Below are positions 30,802 to 38,965 of a stretch of 64,000 nucleotides of DNA, piece after piece. The notes beneath the pieces were generated by a model. That model worked only from the letters and a program-made list of their open reading frames with translations, was not told the origin of the DNA and made no database searches. Source of the DNA: Geodermatophilus poikilotrophus (GTDB taxonomy: Bacteria > Actinomycetota > Actinomycetes > Mycobacteriales > Geodermatophilaceae); assembly GCF_900111455.1 (NCBI RefSeq), contig NZ_FOIE01000009.1:62001-126000 (forward strand), in the 5' to 3' direction. The translations under genes and the position numbers were made by a program. Position 1 is the stretch's first letter. Each line of letters begins with the position of its first letter.

Positions 30802-30851
30802 CACGCCAGGCTGTCCCCGACCACCCGTCCCCCAACAGAGGGAGAGACCCC

Positions 30852-31112
30852 ATGCCCAGTCAGACCGTCACCGTCGGTTCCCGGGTCGGGCTGCACGCCC
30901 GGCCGGCGGCCCTCATCGCCGAAGCCGTCGGCAAGGCCGGGACGCCGGTCACGCTGGCCACGCCCGGAGGCAACCCGGTGGACGCCGGGTCGCCGCTGAT
31001 GATCATGACGCTCGGCGCGAAGCAGGGGACGGAGGTCGTCGTGAGCAGCGAGGACCCCGCCGTCCTCGAGCAGATCGCGGGCCTGGTCGCCCAGGACCTC
31101 GACGCCGAGTAG
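30852..31112 (+). CDS. ptsH: phosphocarrier protein HPr
   Basis: An 86-residue HPr with phospho-His15 in RVGLHARPAALIAEAV. The regulatory-Ser region reads DAGSPLMIMTLGAKQG, with Ser47 in the place of Ser46 of Firmicutes; no HPr kinase is in the window. It passes phosphate from enzyme I to FruA. It ends the fructose operon and is followed by two hairpins. AGGGAGAG precedes the ATG. Confidence 0.95.
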   Translation: MPSQTVTVGSRVGLHARPAALIAEAVGKAGTPVTLATPGGNPVDAGSPLMIMTLGAKQGTEVVVSSEDPAVLEQIAGLVAQDLDAE

Positions 31113-31116
31113 CCGC

Positions 31117-31172
31117 AGGACCCCGTCCTCCCCACCCCCCGCGAGCGCAGGGCGGGACCCAGGACGGGACCT
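31117..31172. repeat. 3'-end hairpin repeat, copy 5 (GTCC type)
   Basis: Starts 5 bases after the ptsH stop: left arm AGGACCCCGTCCTCCCCACC, right arm GGCGGGACCCAGGACGGGACC, apex GCGAGCGCAGG. The apex departs most from the other copies. Confidence 0.6.
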
Positions 31173-31180
31173 CCCCAGAC

Positions 31181-31219
31181 GACGGCGCCCGTCCCCTGCA
31201 GAAGGGGGCGGGCGCCGTC
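31181..31219. terminator. strong hairpin after the fructose operon
   Basis: A 16-bp stem (GACGGCGCCCGTCCCC / GGGGGCGGGCGCCGTC, one mismatch) with a 7-base loop, between convergent ptsH and the SRPBCC gene. It probably acts as a bidirectional terminator in addition to the repeat just before it. Confidence 0.7.
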
Positions 31220-31267
31220 CTGTGTGCGGGCTCCCGCGCCGTGGTCATGCGGGGGCAGGGGCTCCTC

Positions 31268-31735
31268 TCACTGCTGGTCCGGCCGCGGGACGTCGCCGCG
31301 CCAGGCGCCGGTCTCGGTGCCGCGGCTCTCGATGAACTCCTTGAACCGCTTGGCGTCGGCCTTGACCTGGCGGTCGTCGAAGCCGAGCGCCGCGCCGGCC
31401 TTCTCCACGATGCCGGTCGGCTCCCAGTCGATCTGGATCATCACGCGGGTCTTGGTGTCGTCGAGGCGGTGGAAGGTGACCACGCCGGCGTGCTTGGCGT
31501 CGCCGCTGGTGCTGGTCCAGGCCACCCGCTCCTCGGGGTGCTGCTCGGTGATCTCCGCGTCGAACTCCCGCTTGACGCCGTCGATGTTGGTCACCCAGTG
31601 GGTGCGCGTCTCGTCGATCTGGGTGATCCGCTCGACGCCACCCATGAACTGCGGGAAGGACTCGAACTGCGTCCACTGGTCGTAGGCGACCCGGATCGGG
31701 ACGTCGACGTCGACGGATTGCTGCACGCTGGCCAC
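31268..31735 (-). CDS. SRPBCC (START-like) family protein
   Basis: A 155-residue cyclase/dehydrase-type SRPBCC protein. It has VQQSVDVDVPIRVAYDQWTQFESFPQFMGGVERITQIDETRTHW at the N-terminus, then HPEERVAWTSTSGDAKHAGVVTFHRLDD and MIQIDWEPTGIVEKAGAALGFDDRQVKADAKRFKEFIESR. This subfamily is common in actinobacteria and cyanobacteria and is thought to bind hydrophobic ligands; no enzyme activity is assigned. The start is GTG. A stress-type promoter candidate (GTGT-N16-GGGTAG) lies upstream, in line with the stress-protein neighbourhood. Confidence 0.82.
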   Translation of the reverse strand: MASVQQSVDVDVPIRVAYDQWTQFESFPQFMGGVERITQIDETRTHWVTNIDGVKREFDAEITEQHPEERVAWTSTSGDAKHAGVVTFHRLDDTKTRVMIQIDWEPTGIVEKAGAALGFDDRQVKADAKRFKEFIESRGTETGAWRGDVPRPDQQ

Positions 31736-31774
31736 GTTGGCCTCCTCTGCTCGGGGTCCTCGGATGGAGTCGCT

Positions 31775-31800
31775 CTACCCGGCGTCCCCGCGCAGGACAC
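31775..31800 (-). promoter_or_regulatory. SigB/SigF-like promoter before the SRPBCC gene
   Basis: On the minus strand GTGT-N16-GGGTAG lies 40 bases before the GTG start. The -10 half matches GGGTA; the spacer is one base longer than in the other cases. Confidence 0.4.
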
Positions 31801-31947
31801 CTGCCCCACGCCGGGTCACCGCAGCGCGGCCGCCGTGCCATCCGGCGGCGCCGCCGCAGGAGTCCGACGGCTCCGCCCAGCCGGCGTCCCGCTCGGATCC
31901 GTCGTCCTGGACCGTGATGCCACGCAGCCCCAGGACCTGGAACGAGG

Positions 31948-32787
31948 TCAGGACCGGGCCACCGGCCGGCGACCGGCGTTCTCGACCGCCCAGTCCAGCG
32001 CGAGGTCGGCCACCGCCTCCCAGCCGGGCTCGGCGCAGGTCCAGTGCGAGCGGCCGGGCAGGTCACGCACCTCCGTGAGCGCCGCCGAGCGACGGTAGTG
32101 GCGGGCGTTGGCGTGGTTCACCGACGGCGGCATCAGGCGGTCCTCACCGCCGGTGACGAACAGCAGCGGCGCCCGGTCGTCCCGGCGGTAGTCCACCCAG
32201 GTCTCCTGGTGCCCTGGCCGGAAGTTGGCGATCAGCCCGTAGTCCCAGATCCAGCGCCCCGGCGCGGGGACGTGGTAGCGCTCGTAGGCCGCGTCGGACT
32301 CCTCGCGGGAGAGCGTGGTGGCGAACGCGGCGTGGAACTGCTCGGCGGTGAACCCGACCGCACGGTGCCGGTTCGCCGGGTTGCGGAGGAACGGGAAGAG
32401 CGCCCGCAGTTGCGACGGCGGGTTGACCCGCACCCCCTCGGTCGGCGCGGAGTCGATCGCGACCCCGGCTGCACCCAGCCCGCGGGCCAGGAGCAACTGG
32501 GTCAGCGTGCCGCCGAAGGAGTGGCCGATGAGCAGCGGGGGCCGGTCGAGAGCAGCCACCACCGAGGCGAGGTGCTCGACCGTGTCGGTGATCGACAGGT
32601 CGGCGATGACCTGCGGGTCCGCCCGCAGCGCCTCGACCTCGATCTCGAAGCCCGGATAGCCGGGGGTCAGCACGCGCAACCCGCGGGCCTCGACGTGGGG
32701 CACCCAGCGCTCCCAGCTGCGCGGGGTCATCCACAGGCCGTGGACGAGGACGACGGTGTCGGGGCCCGCGGTCGGTACGTCGCTCAT
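31948..32787 (-). CDS. alpha/beta hydrolase
   Basis: A 279-residue hydrolase: oxyanion strand VVLVHGLWMTPRSW, nucleophile elbow LLIGHSFGG, an acid in TGGEDRLMPP and His in LPGRSHWTC. A cap domain (about 125-205) with RALFPFLRNPANRHRAVGFTAEQFHAAF is typical of small-ester or lactone hydrolases. The substrate is not predictable. It stands alone on the minus strand; about 210 bases with nothing notable except the stress-like box separate it from the SRPBCC gene. Confidence 0.85.
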   Translation of the reverse strand: MSDVPTAGPDTVVLVHGLWMTPRSWERWVPHVEARGLRVLTPGYPGFEIEVEALRADPQVIADLSITDTVEHLASVVAALDRPPLLIGHSFGGTLTQLLLARGLGAAGVAIDSAPTEGVRVNPPSQLRALFPFLRNPANRHRAVGFTAEQFHAAFATTLSREESDAAYERYHVPAPGRWIWDYGLIANFRPGHQETWVDYRRDDRAPLLFVTGGEDRLMPPSVNHANARHYRRSAALTEVRDLPGRSHWTCAEPGWEAVADLALDWAVENAGRRPVARS

Positions 32788-32957
32788 GGCACGCCTCTCG
32801 CCGATGGGGAGCGAGCCGGGCACGTTGCGCGGACCGGCCCGCGCTGGCGCGGCGGACGCTAGTGGCCCCGCGACGTCCGCCCCCAGGGCCGACGACACCG
32901 CTGCCGCGCGTCGCTCACGGCGTGGAGCCGGCCGGTGCGCCGGCCGGCTCCACCCCG

Positions 32958-34421
32958 TCAGAACGCCAGCGCGGTCCCCGGGTCGGACAGCAGGGCCCCG
33001 ACGTCGGCGAGGAACCGGCTGCCCAGCTCCCCGTCGATGATCCGGTGGTCGAACGACAGCGCCAGCTGGGTCACCTGCCGGGGCCTGACCTTGCCCTTGT
33101 GCACCCAGGGCATCTCGCGGATCGCGCCGAAGGCCAGGATCGCCGACTCGCCGGGGTTGAGGATCGGCGTCCCGGTGTCGACGCCGAACACCCCGACGTT
33201 GGTGATGGTCATCGTGCCGCCGGTCATGTCCTCCGGTGCGGTCCGCCCGGCCCGCGCCGTCTCCGTGAGCTGCGCGAGCGCGCCGGCCAGCTCGGCCAGC
33301 GACAGCCGGCCGGCGTCCTTGACGTTGGGGACGACGAGCCCGCGCGGGGTGGCCGCGGCGATGCCGAGGTTGACCTGCCCGTGGACGACGATCTCCTGCG
33401 CCGCCTCGTCCCAGGAGCTGTTGACCATCGGGTGCCTCGCGGCGGCCAGCAGCAGCGCCTTGGCGGCGAACAGCAGCGGGCTGACCTTGACGCCCGCGAA
33501 CTCCGGCCGCGCGGCGATCCGCGACCGCAGCTTGACCATCCGCGTGACGTCGACGGTCAGGAACTCGGTGACGTGCGGGGCGGTGAAGGCGCTGGCCACC
33601 ATGGCCGCGGCGGTGTGCTTGCGCACCCCCTTGACGGGGATCCGCTGCTCCCCCGCCGTCGCCGCGGGAGCCGGCCGCAGTTCCGTTCCCGACGCCGGGG
33701 CCCCGGCCGCCTGCTGCACGTCGGCCCGGGTGATCACCCCGCCGTCGCCGCTGCCGGTCAGCGCGGTCAGGTCGACGCCGAGGTCCTTGGCCAGCTTGCG
33801 CACCGGCGGCTTGGCCAGCGGCCGGGGGCGGCGCCGCCCCTGCTCGGCCGCGCGGGAGGGCGCGGCGTCGACCGACGCGGCGTGCGCCTCCGCCTGACGG
33901 CCCACCTCGAGGCCCCCGTGCCGCACCGGCTTGGTGGTCACGTCCGGCGCGGTGGCCAGCAGCGGCGGGCGGTCCTGGCCGCCGGAGCCGTAGTCCGCGC
34001 CAGGGGTCGGGGCCGGCGCGGCGTGGACGGCGCGGCGCGGGCGCCGGCGGGCCTCGGTGTTCCGCGGCCCGTAGCCGACGAGCACCGCCGTCCGCCCGCC
34101 GGGCGCCGCACCGCCGATCAGGCCGGCGGCCGGCTCGGCGGCGCCGTCGCCCGCGCCGACCCCCGCTGCGTCCGGCCCGCCGACGTCGATGGTGATGATG
34201 GGCGTCCCGACGTCGACCGTGTCCCCGGCCTCGTGCAGCAGCGCGGTGACCGTCCCCGCGTACGGCGAGGGCAGCTCGACGGCGGCCTTCGCCGTCTCCA
34301 CCTCGCACAGCGGCTGGTTGACGGTGACCGTGTCGCCCACGGCGACCAGCCACTGCAGGATCTCCCCCTCGGTCAGCCCCTCGCCGACGTCGGGCAGCTT
34401 GAACTGCTTGAGCGTCCCCAT
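32958..34421 (-). CDS. 2-oxoacid dehydrogenase E2 (dihydrolipoamide acyltransferase)
   Basis: A 487-residue E2 with one lipoyl domain (lipoyl Lys45 in CEVETAKAAVELPSPY), a Pro/Ala/Arg-rich linker and an E3-binding domain (PLAKPPVRKLAKDLGVDLTALTGSGDGGVITRADV, about 205-240). The catalytic acyltransferase domain ends in LALSFDHRIIDGELGSRFLADV, carrying the HxxxDG active site. It moves the acyl group from E1 to CoA. It sits 3 bases after the E1beta stop. No E3 (lipoamide dehydrogenase) is adjacent, so E3 is supplied from elsewhere. Pyruvate or branched-chain 2-oxoacids are possible substrates. Confidence 0.92.
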   Translation of the reverse strand: MGTLKQFKLPDVGEGLTEGEILQWLVAVGDTVTVNQPLCEVETAKAAVELPSPYAGTVTALLHEAGDTVDVGTPIITIDVGGPDAAGVGAGDGAAEPAAGLIGGAAPGGRTAVLVGYGPRNTEARRRPRRAVHAAPAPTPGADYGSGGQDRPPLLATAPDVTTKPVRHGGLEVGRQAEAHAASVDAAPSRAAEQGRRRPRPLAKPPVRKLAKDLGVDLTALTGSGDGGVITRADVQQAAGAPASGTELRPAPAATAGEQRIPVKGVRKHTAAAMVASAFTAPHVTEFLTVDVTRMVKLRSRIAARPEFAGVKVSPLLFAAKALLLAAARHPMVNSSWDEAAQEIVVHGQVNLGIAAATPRGLVVPNVKDAGRLSLAELAGALAQLTETARAGRTAPEDMTGGTMTITNVGVFGVDTGTPILNPGESAILAFGAIREMPWVHKGKVRPRQVTQLALSFDHRIIDGELGSRFLADVGALLSDPGTALAF

Positions 34422-34424
34422 CGG

Positions 34425-35405
34425 TCAGAACCCCATCGCGCGGTCGACGGCGTCGAGCACCCGGTCGAGGTCGGGGAGGTACTCCTCCTCGAGCTTCGAC
34501 GGCGGGTAGGGCGTGTCGTAGCCGCCCACCCGCAGCACGGGCGCCTCCAGTGAGTGGAAGCAGGCCTCGGTGACCCGCGCGGCGATCTCCGCGCCCAGCC
34601 CGAGGGTCACCGGCGCCTCGTGGACGACGACGCAGCGCCCGGTGCGCCGCACCGAGTCGACCACCGGGTCGAGGTCGAGCGGGCTGATCGTCCGCAGGTC
34701 GACGACCTCCAGCGAGCGGCCCTCCTCCGCCGCCGCCTCGGCCGCCTGCAGCACCGTCTTCACCATCGGGCCGTAGGCGAGCACGGTGACGTCGTCGCCG
34801 CCGCGGACCAGGCGGGAGGCGAAGAGCGGGTCGGGCGTGGCCGCGGTGTCGACCTCGGCCTTGTCCCAGTACCGGCGCTTGGGCTCGAGGAAGACGATCG
34901 GGTCGGGGTGGGCGATCGCCTGCTGGATGCCCCAGTAGGCGTCGACCGGGTTGCTGACGGCGACCACCTTGAGCCCCGGCGTGTGCGCGAAGTAGGCCTC
35001 GGGGCTCTCGCTGTGGTGCTCGACCGCGCCGATGCCGCCGCCGAACGGAATCCGGATGACGACCGGCATGGCCAGCCGGCCGCGCGAGCGGGCGTGGATC
35101 TTGGCGACCTGGGTGACGATCTGGTTGTAGGCGGGGAAGACGAACCCGTCGAACTGGATCTCGCAGACCGGCCGGTAGCCGCGCATGGCCAGGCCGACGG
35201 CGGTGCCGAGGATGCCGGCCTCGGCCAGCGGGGTGTCGACGACGCGGTCCTCCCCGAAGTCCTTCTGCAGGCCGTCGGTGATGCGGAAGACCCCGCCGAG
35301 GCGGCCGATGTCCTCCCCCATGAGCACGACCTTGGCGTCGTCCTCCATGGCCCGGCGCAGGCCGAGGTTGAGCGCCTTGCCGATGGTGAGCGTCTGGGTG
35401 CTCAT
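34425..35405 (-). CDS. 2-oxoacid dehydrogenase E1 component, beta subunit
   Basis: A 326-residue transketolase-like E1beta: VVLMGEDIGRLGGVFRITDGLQKDFGEDRVVDTPLAEAGILGTAVG near the N-terminus, RIPFGGGIGAVEHHSESPEAYFAHTPGLKVV in the middle and the C-terminal VHEAPVTLGLGAEIAARV. It forms a heterotetramer with E1alpha around thiamine diphosphate. The ATG overlaps the E1alpha stop (ATGA). Gene order E1alpha-E1beta-E2 with a divergent Lrp/AsnC regulator matches bkd operons, so branched-chain 2-oxoacids are my preferred substrate. Confidence 0.92.
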   Translation of the reverse strand: MSTQTLTIGKALNLGLRRAMEDDAKVVLMGEDIGRLGGVFRITDGLQKDFGEDRVVDTPLAEAGILGTAVGLAMRGYRPVCEIQFDGFVFPAYNQIVTQVAKIHARSRGRLAMPVVIRIPFGGGIGAVEHHSESPEAYFAHTPGLKVVAVSNPVDAYWGIQQAIAHPDPIVFLEPKRRYWDKAEVDTAATPDPLFASRLVRGGDDVTVLAYGPMVKTVLQAAEAAAEEGRSLEVVDLRTISPLDLDPVVDSVRRTGRCVVVHEAPVTLGLGAEIAARVTEACFHSLEAPVLRVGGYDTPYPPSKLEEEYLPDLDRVLDAVDRAMGF

Positions 35406-36538
35406 TCCGACGCCTCCTCGAAGGTCGCCTGGTAGGCCTCGAAGGCGGCCTGCTGCGCGGCCAGGTGCGGCGTCTGCTCGGCGAAGACCTGGTCGAACAT
35501 CGCCGTCCCCGGCGGGTCCGGCATCTCGGTCGTGCCGCGCCGGATGCGCGCCGCGAGCTCGTCGGCCTCGGCCTCGACGGCGTCGAAGAAGTCCTGGTCG
35601 GCGGTGCCGCTCCGGGACAGGTACGCCTTGACCCGGGCGATCGGGTCGCGCAGCTTCCACTCCTCCAGCTCGCTGGCCAGCCGGTAGCGGGTGGGGTCGT
35701 CGGAGGTGGTGTGCGCGCCCATCCGGTAGGTGAAGGCCTCGACGAACGTCGGGCCCTGGCCCTCCCGGGCGGCCGCCAGCGCGGCCCGCGTCACCGCCAG
35801 GACGGCGAGGACGTCGTTGCCGTCGACCCGGACGCCGGGGAAGCCGAAGCCGGCGGCGCGCTGGTAGAGCGGCACCCGCGACTGGCGCTCCAGCGGGACG
35901 CTGATCGCGTACTGGTTGTTCTGGCAGAAGAAGACGACCGGCGCGGAGAAGCTGGCCGCCCAGATCATCGCCTCGTTGACCTCGCCCTGGCTGGTCGCGC
36001 CGTCGCCGAGGAAGGCCAGCACGGCGCCCTCCGCCCCGTCGCGCTGCAGGCCCATGGCGTAGCCGGTGGCGTGCAGGGTCTGGGCGCCGATGACGACGGT
36101 GTAGAGGTTGAACGCGGTGGCGACCGGGTCCCAGCCACCGTTGTCGACGCCGCGGAACAGGCTGATGACGTGCAGCGGGTCGACCCCGCGGGTCCAGGCC
36201 ACGCCGTGCTCGCGGTAGGTGGGGAAGGCCATGTCGCCGGGCTGCAGCGCGCGGCCGGCGCCGACCTGGGCGGCCTCCTGGCCGAGCAGCGAGGCCCAGA
36301 TGCCCAGCTCGCCCTGGCGCTGCAGGGCGGTGGCCTCGACGTCCCACCGGCGGACCAGCGCCAGGTCGCGGTAGAGGTCGCGCAGCTCGTCGGCGTCGAG
36401 GTCGAGGGAGTACTGCGGGTGCTCGACCCGCTCGCCCTCCGGCGTCAGCAGCTGCACCAGGTCGGGTTGCCGCGGCAGGTGGGGCGCCCCCGCCCCCGGT
36501 ACCGGGTCGACCACCTCGGTGGCACTGGACACGCTCAC
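35402..36538 (-). CDS. 2-oxoacid dehydrogenase E1 component, alpha subunit
   Basis: A 378-residue thiamine diphosphate enzyme subunit. The cofactor motif GDGATSQGEVNEAMIWAASFSAPVVFFCQNNQYAIS (GDGxx...NN) spans about 205-240, and the phosphorylation-loop region reads YRMGAHTTSDDPTRYR. It decarboxylates a 2-oxoacid and loads E2. The GTG start at 36538 has GAGGAGGAG 3 bases upstream. This lineage is labelled both PdhA and BkdA in databases; the Lrp neighbour favours branched-chain substrates. Confidence 0.92.
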   Translation of the reverse strand: MSVSSATEVVDPVPGAGAPHLPRQPDLVQLLTPEGERVEHPQYSLDLDADELRDLYRDLALVRRWDVEATALQRQGELGIWASLLGQEAAQVGAGRALQPGDMAFPTYREHGVAWTRGVDPLHVISLFRGVDNGGWDPVATAFNLYTVVIGAQTLHATGYAMGLQRDGAEGAVLAFLGDGATSQGEVNEAMIWAASFSAPVVFFCQNNQYAISVPLERQSRVPLYQRAAGFGFPGVRVDGNDVLAVLAVTRAALAAAREGQGPTFVEAFTYRMGAHTTSDDPTRYRLASELEEWKLRDPIARVKAYLSRSGTADQDFFDAVEAEADELAARIRRGTTEMPDPPGTAMFDQVFAEQTPHLAAQQAAFEAYQATFEEASE

Positions 36539-36684
36539 GTGCTCCTCCTCGCCGTCGGCCGCCGCTGCCGGGGTCGCCGGCTCCGAGCGCGCGGTGTGGA
36601 CGTCTCGCGGCGCCCGGGTGTGGCACCACTCACACATCGTGGCACGGCCCGGCCGCTCGTGGAGCAGACACCTCCCCATCGATC

Positions 36685-36713
36685 TGCGCAAGATCCCCCC
36701 GAAGGATTGCGCA
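36685..36713. promoter_or_regulatory. inverted repeat TGCGCAA-N15-TTGCGCA in the E1alpha/Lrp divergent region
   Basis: Two 7-bp perfect inverted half-sites (36685-36691 and 36707-36713) lie between the divergent E1alpha and Lrp/AsnC genes. Their centres are about 22 bases apart, two helical turns, which suits the octameric Lrp type of protein. A probable autoregulatory operator. Confidence 0.5.
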
Positions 36714-36757
36714 CGATGACGCCTCGAGGGGCCGACCGGCCTGTCAGACTGAGCGGT

Positions 36758-37237
36758 GTGCCGGCCCTCGACGCCACCGACGCCCGCCTGCTGCAGGCCC
36801 TGGGCGAGGACCCGCGCGCGACGGTGATGGCGCTGTCGCAGCGGCTCGGGCTCGCGCGCAACACCGTGCAGGCGCGGCTGGCCCGGCTGGAGTCCGGCGG
36901 CGCACTGGCGCCCTTCGACCACCGCGTCCGCCCCGAGGCGCTGGGCTACCGGCTCGGCGCGTACGTGACCGTGCAGGTGGTGCAGCGCAGCCTGGCCGAC
37001 GTCGGCGAGGCGCTGGGGCAGATCCCCGAGGTGCTCGAGGTGACCGCGCTCTCGGGCGTCGCCGACCTGCTGGTGCAGGTGGTCGCCGTCGACGCCGACG
37101 ACCTGTGGCGGATCACCGAGCGGGTGCTGGCCATCCCCGGCGTCCAGCGCACCGACACCGCGCTGGCGCTGCGCCGGCTGGTCGACCACCGCATGGGGCC
37201 GCTGCTGGAGCGGGCGGCCGGGACCGACCAGGCCTAG
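36758..37237 (+). CDS. Lrp/AsnC-family regulator (BkdR-like)
   Basis: A 159-residue Lrp/AsnC protein: helix-turn-helix LDATDARLLQALGEDPRATVMALSQRLGLARNTVQARLARLES, followed by the RAM ligand domain with LGAYVTVQVVQRSLADVGEALGQIPEVLEVTALSGVADLLVQVVA. Amino acids such as leucine or valine are typical effectors. GTG 36758 fits a leaderless transcript (CAGACT ends 8 bases before); ATG 36716 would add 14 residues. It is divergent from the E1alpha-E1beta-E2 operon, which it probably controls. Its stop shares CTAG with the stop of the convergent next gene. Confidence 0.87.
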   Translation: MPALDATDARLLQALGEDPRATVMALSQRLGLARNTVQARLARLESGGALAPFDHRVRPEALGYRLGAYVTVQVVQRSLADVGEALGQIPEVLEVTALSGVADLLVQVVAVDADDLWRITERVLAIPGVQRTDTALALRRLVDHRMGPLLERAAGTDQA

Positions 37238-37488
37238 CCGGCGACGCGGCGCACGCGCACCGGCCCGCGTGCGGTGCCGACGTCGACGACCTCCCCGCGC
37301 TGGGTGACCTCCACCCGACCGGCCGCGGCCAGCCGACCGGCCGCTGCGCGGGCCGCGGGCATCAGCTCGCGCCAGCCGTCCGGGTCGACGGCGCGGGCGG
37401 CCTCCGACGGGCAGATCGTCGCGCCGGCCCGCCGGTCGTCGAGCAGCGCGCCGATCACCTGCTCCAGCCGCGCGTCGACGTCGTCCAC
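37234..37488 (-). CDS. DUF3253 domain protein
   Basis: An 84-residue protein that is essentially one DUF3253 domain, a winged-helix-like fold: RLEQVIGALLDDRRAGATICPSEAARAVDPDGWRELMPAARAAAGRLAAAGRVEVTQRGEVVD. The ICPSEAAR motif is the family hallmark. Function is unknown; the fold suggests nucleic-acid or protein binding. The start is a GTG; an in-frame upstream extension to 37578 is Arg/Gly-rich and unlikely. The last codon shares CTAG with the Lrp gene stop. Confidence 0.82.
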   Translation of the reverse strand: MDDVDARLEQVIGALLDDRRAGATICPSEAARAVDPDGWRELMPAARAAAGRLAAAGRVEVTQRGEVVDVGTARGPVRVRRVAG

Positions 37489-37675
37489 GCCGCCCAGGGT
37501 GGACGTCGCGCCGCCGCCGCGCCACGGCACCCGGCTCCCGGCTCCCGGCCTGCGGCGTGCTCCCCCGCTGCTCCGCACGGCGGGCAGGGGGAACGCGTCC
37601 GCGGAGGGTCACGCGCCCGCGGTCCAGCGGGGGACGCCGTCGGCGCGGGGACGGCGGTCGCGGGATGCTGGGTGG

Positions 37676-38218
37676 GTGCGCCGCTGGACGACCGGGCTGC
37701 TCGCCGGCCTGCTGCTCGTGCTCGCCGGCTGGGTGCTGGCACCGGCCGCCTCGGCGTGCGGCTGCACCGGGGGGACGACGTCCGAGCACGCGCTGCGCGC
37801 CGACGCGGTGTTCGCCGGCCGGCTCGTCGACCGCGAGGTCATCGGCGGGACGGCCCTGCACGTCTTCGCCGTCGACACCGTCTACACGGGCGCGGTGTCC
37901 GCCCGCCAGGGCGTGCTGTCGCCCTCGTCCGGCGCATCGTGCGGTCTGGAACTCAGCGGGGAGGGGCCGTTCCTCGTGTTCGCCGCCCACGAGGACGGCC
38001 GGCTGGCCGCCGACCTGTGCGGCGGGACGGCGGCGTGGACCCCCGGGGCCGCGGCCGAGGTGCAGATGCTGACCGGCGCGACCGCACCCGAGCCCGGGTC
38101 GGCCGGCACCGAGCTGCCCGGGGGTCCGTCCGGCACGACCCTGGAGGCGGCTGTCGCCGTCCTGCTCGTGGCGGTGTTCGCAGGCGGGCTGCTCCTCCGG
38201 CGGCGGGCGGCCGGGTAG
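37676..38218 (+). CDS. exported, C-terminally membrane-anchored protein
   Basis: A 180-residue protein with an N-terminal signal peptide (VRRWTTGLLAGLLLVLAGWVLAPAASA), then CGCTGGTTSEHALRADAVFAGRLVDRE, which resembles TIMP/NTR-like secreted domains with a CxC start. Two more Cys follow (ASCGLEL, DLCGGT). A C-terminal helix AAVAVLLVAVFAGGLLL and an RRRAAG tail would anchor it facing outward. GTG 37676 is 7 bases after GATGCT, suggesting a leaderless transcript. Function unknown. Confidence 0.75.
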   Translation: MRRWTTGLLAGLLLVLAGWVLAPAASACGCTGGTTSEHALRADAVFAGRLVDREVIGGTALHVFAVDTVYTGAVSARQGVLSPSSGASCGLELSGEGPFLVFAAHEDGRLAADLCGGTAAWTPGAAAEVQMLTGATAPEPGSAGTELPGGPSGTTLEAAVAVLLVAVFAGGLLLRRRAAG

Positions 38219-38319
38219 ACCGGGCACCGCTGCCGACACCGCCCACCCACGACTCCGGGGTGCGGCGCCGTCGAGCGGTGCGCGGCTGGTCGCCGCGGAC
38301 CTGTGCCGTGCTGAGCTGC

Positions 38320-38344
38320 GTGTACCCGGCCGTTCGACGGGGGT
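38320..38344 (+). promoter_or_regulatory. SigB/SigF-like promoter before a membrane protein
   Basis: GTGT-N15-GGGGGT, 11 bases before the ATG at 38356. It belongs to the recurrent stress-type promoter set; the -35 half is GTGT rather than GTTT. Confidence 0.4.
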
Positions 38345-38355
38345 AGACCGGGCGG

Positions 38356-38874
38356 ATGGCGAAGCGCACCCCGCTGGGGACCATCGGCAAGGGACGGCGC
38401 GGCATCAGCGTGGCGGGTTGGGCCCTGCGCGGCGCGGCGGCCGGCGCGGCGGGCAGCACCGCGCTCAACGCCGTCACCTACCTCGACATGACCGTCCGCG
38501 GCCGCCCGACGAGCTCCACCCCCGAGCAGACCGTCGAGAAGCTGGCCGAGAAGGCGCACGTGCCGATCCCGGGGGACGGCGACACGCGGCAGAACCGCAT
38601 CCAGGGGCTGGGCCCGATCACCGGGCTGGTGGCCGGCGTGGGGGTCGGGGTCGTCGTCGGGCTGGTGCGCGCGGCCGGCTACCGGTCGCAGCCACTGGTC
38701 GGCACGCTGCTGACCACGCTGGGTGTGCTGGTCGTCGCCAACGGCCCGATGACCGTCCTCGGCATCACCGACCCGCGCACCTGGTCGGCGACCGACTGGG
38801 CCAGCGACATCGTCCCGCACCTGGCCTACGGCGCGGTCGTGAAGACGACGATGGACGCCTTCGACCGCCGGTGA
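38356..38874 (+). CDS. conserved membrane protein, unknown
   Basis: A 172-residue protein with a basic N-terminus (MAKRTPLGTIGKGRRG), a Gly/Ala-rich helix (GWALRGAAAGAAGSTALNAVTYLDM), a hydrophilic stretch GRPTSSTPEQTVEKLAEKAHVPIPGDGDTRQNRIQGLGPI and further helices (TGLVAGVGVGVVVGLVRAAGY, VGTLLTTLGVLVVANGPMTVLG). Similar proteins are frequent in actinobacteria; no function is known to me. A stress-type promoter candidate abuts it. Confidence 0.72.
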   Translation: MAKRTPLGTIGKGRRGISVAGWALRGAAAGAAGSTALNAVTYLDMTVRGRPTSSTPEQTVEKLAEKAHVPIPGDGDTRQNRIQGLGPITGLVAGVGVGVVVGLVRAAGYRSQPLVGTLLTTLGVLVVANGPMTVLGITDPRTWSATDWASDIVPHLAYGAVVKTTMDAFDRR

Positions 38875-38965
38875 GCGCCCGCGAGACCTGCCCAGCGGTG
38901 CCCATCAGCGGCGGGATCGCCACCACTGTGCAGATCTCGCGGCACGGAGCCGACCGGCGCAGCAG

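Noticed and set aside
27040-30804. A 1254-codon open frame on the minus strand opposite fruR-fruK-fruA
   Set aside because: It is Arg/Gly/Ala/His-rich with no recognisable motif and lies opposite three genes with clear catalytic motifs; long antisense frames are expected at this GC content.
35402-38239. N-terminal extension of E1alpha to 945 residues
   Set aside because: The part before GTG 36538 runs through the divergent Lrp gene and a palindrome; a GAGGAGGAG site supports the shorter start.
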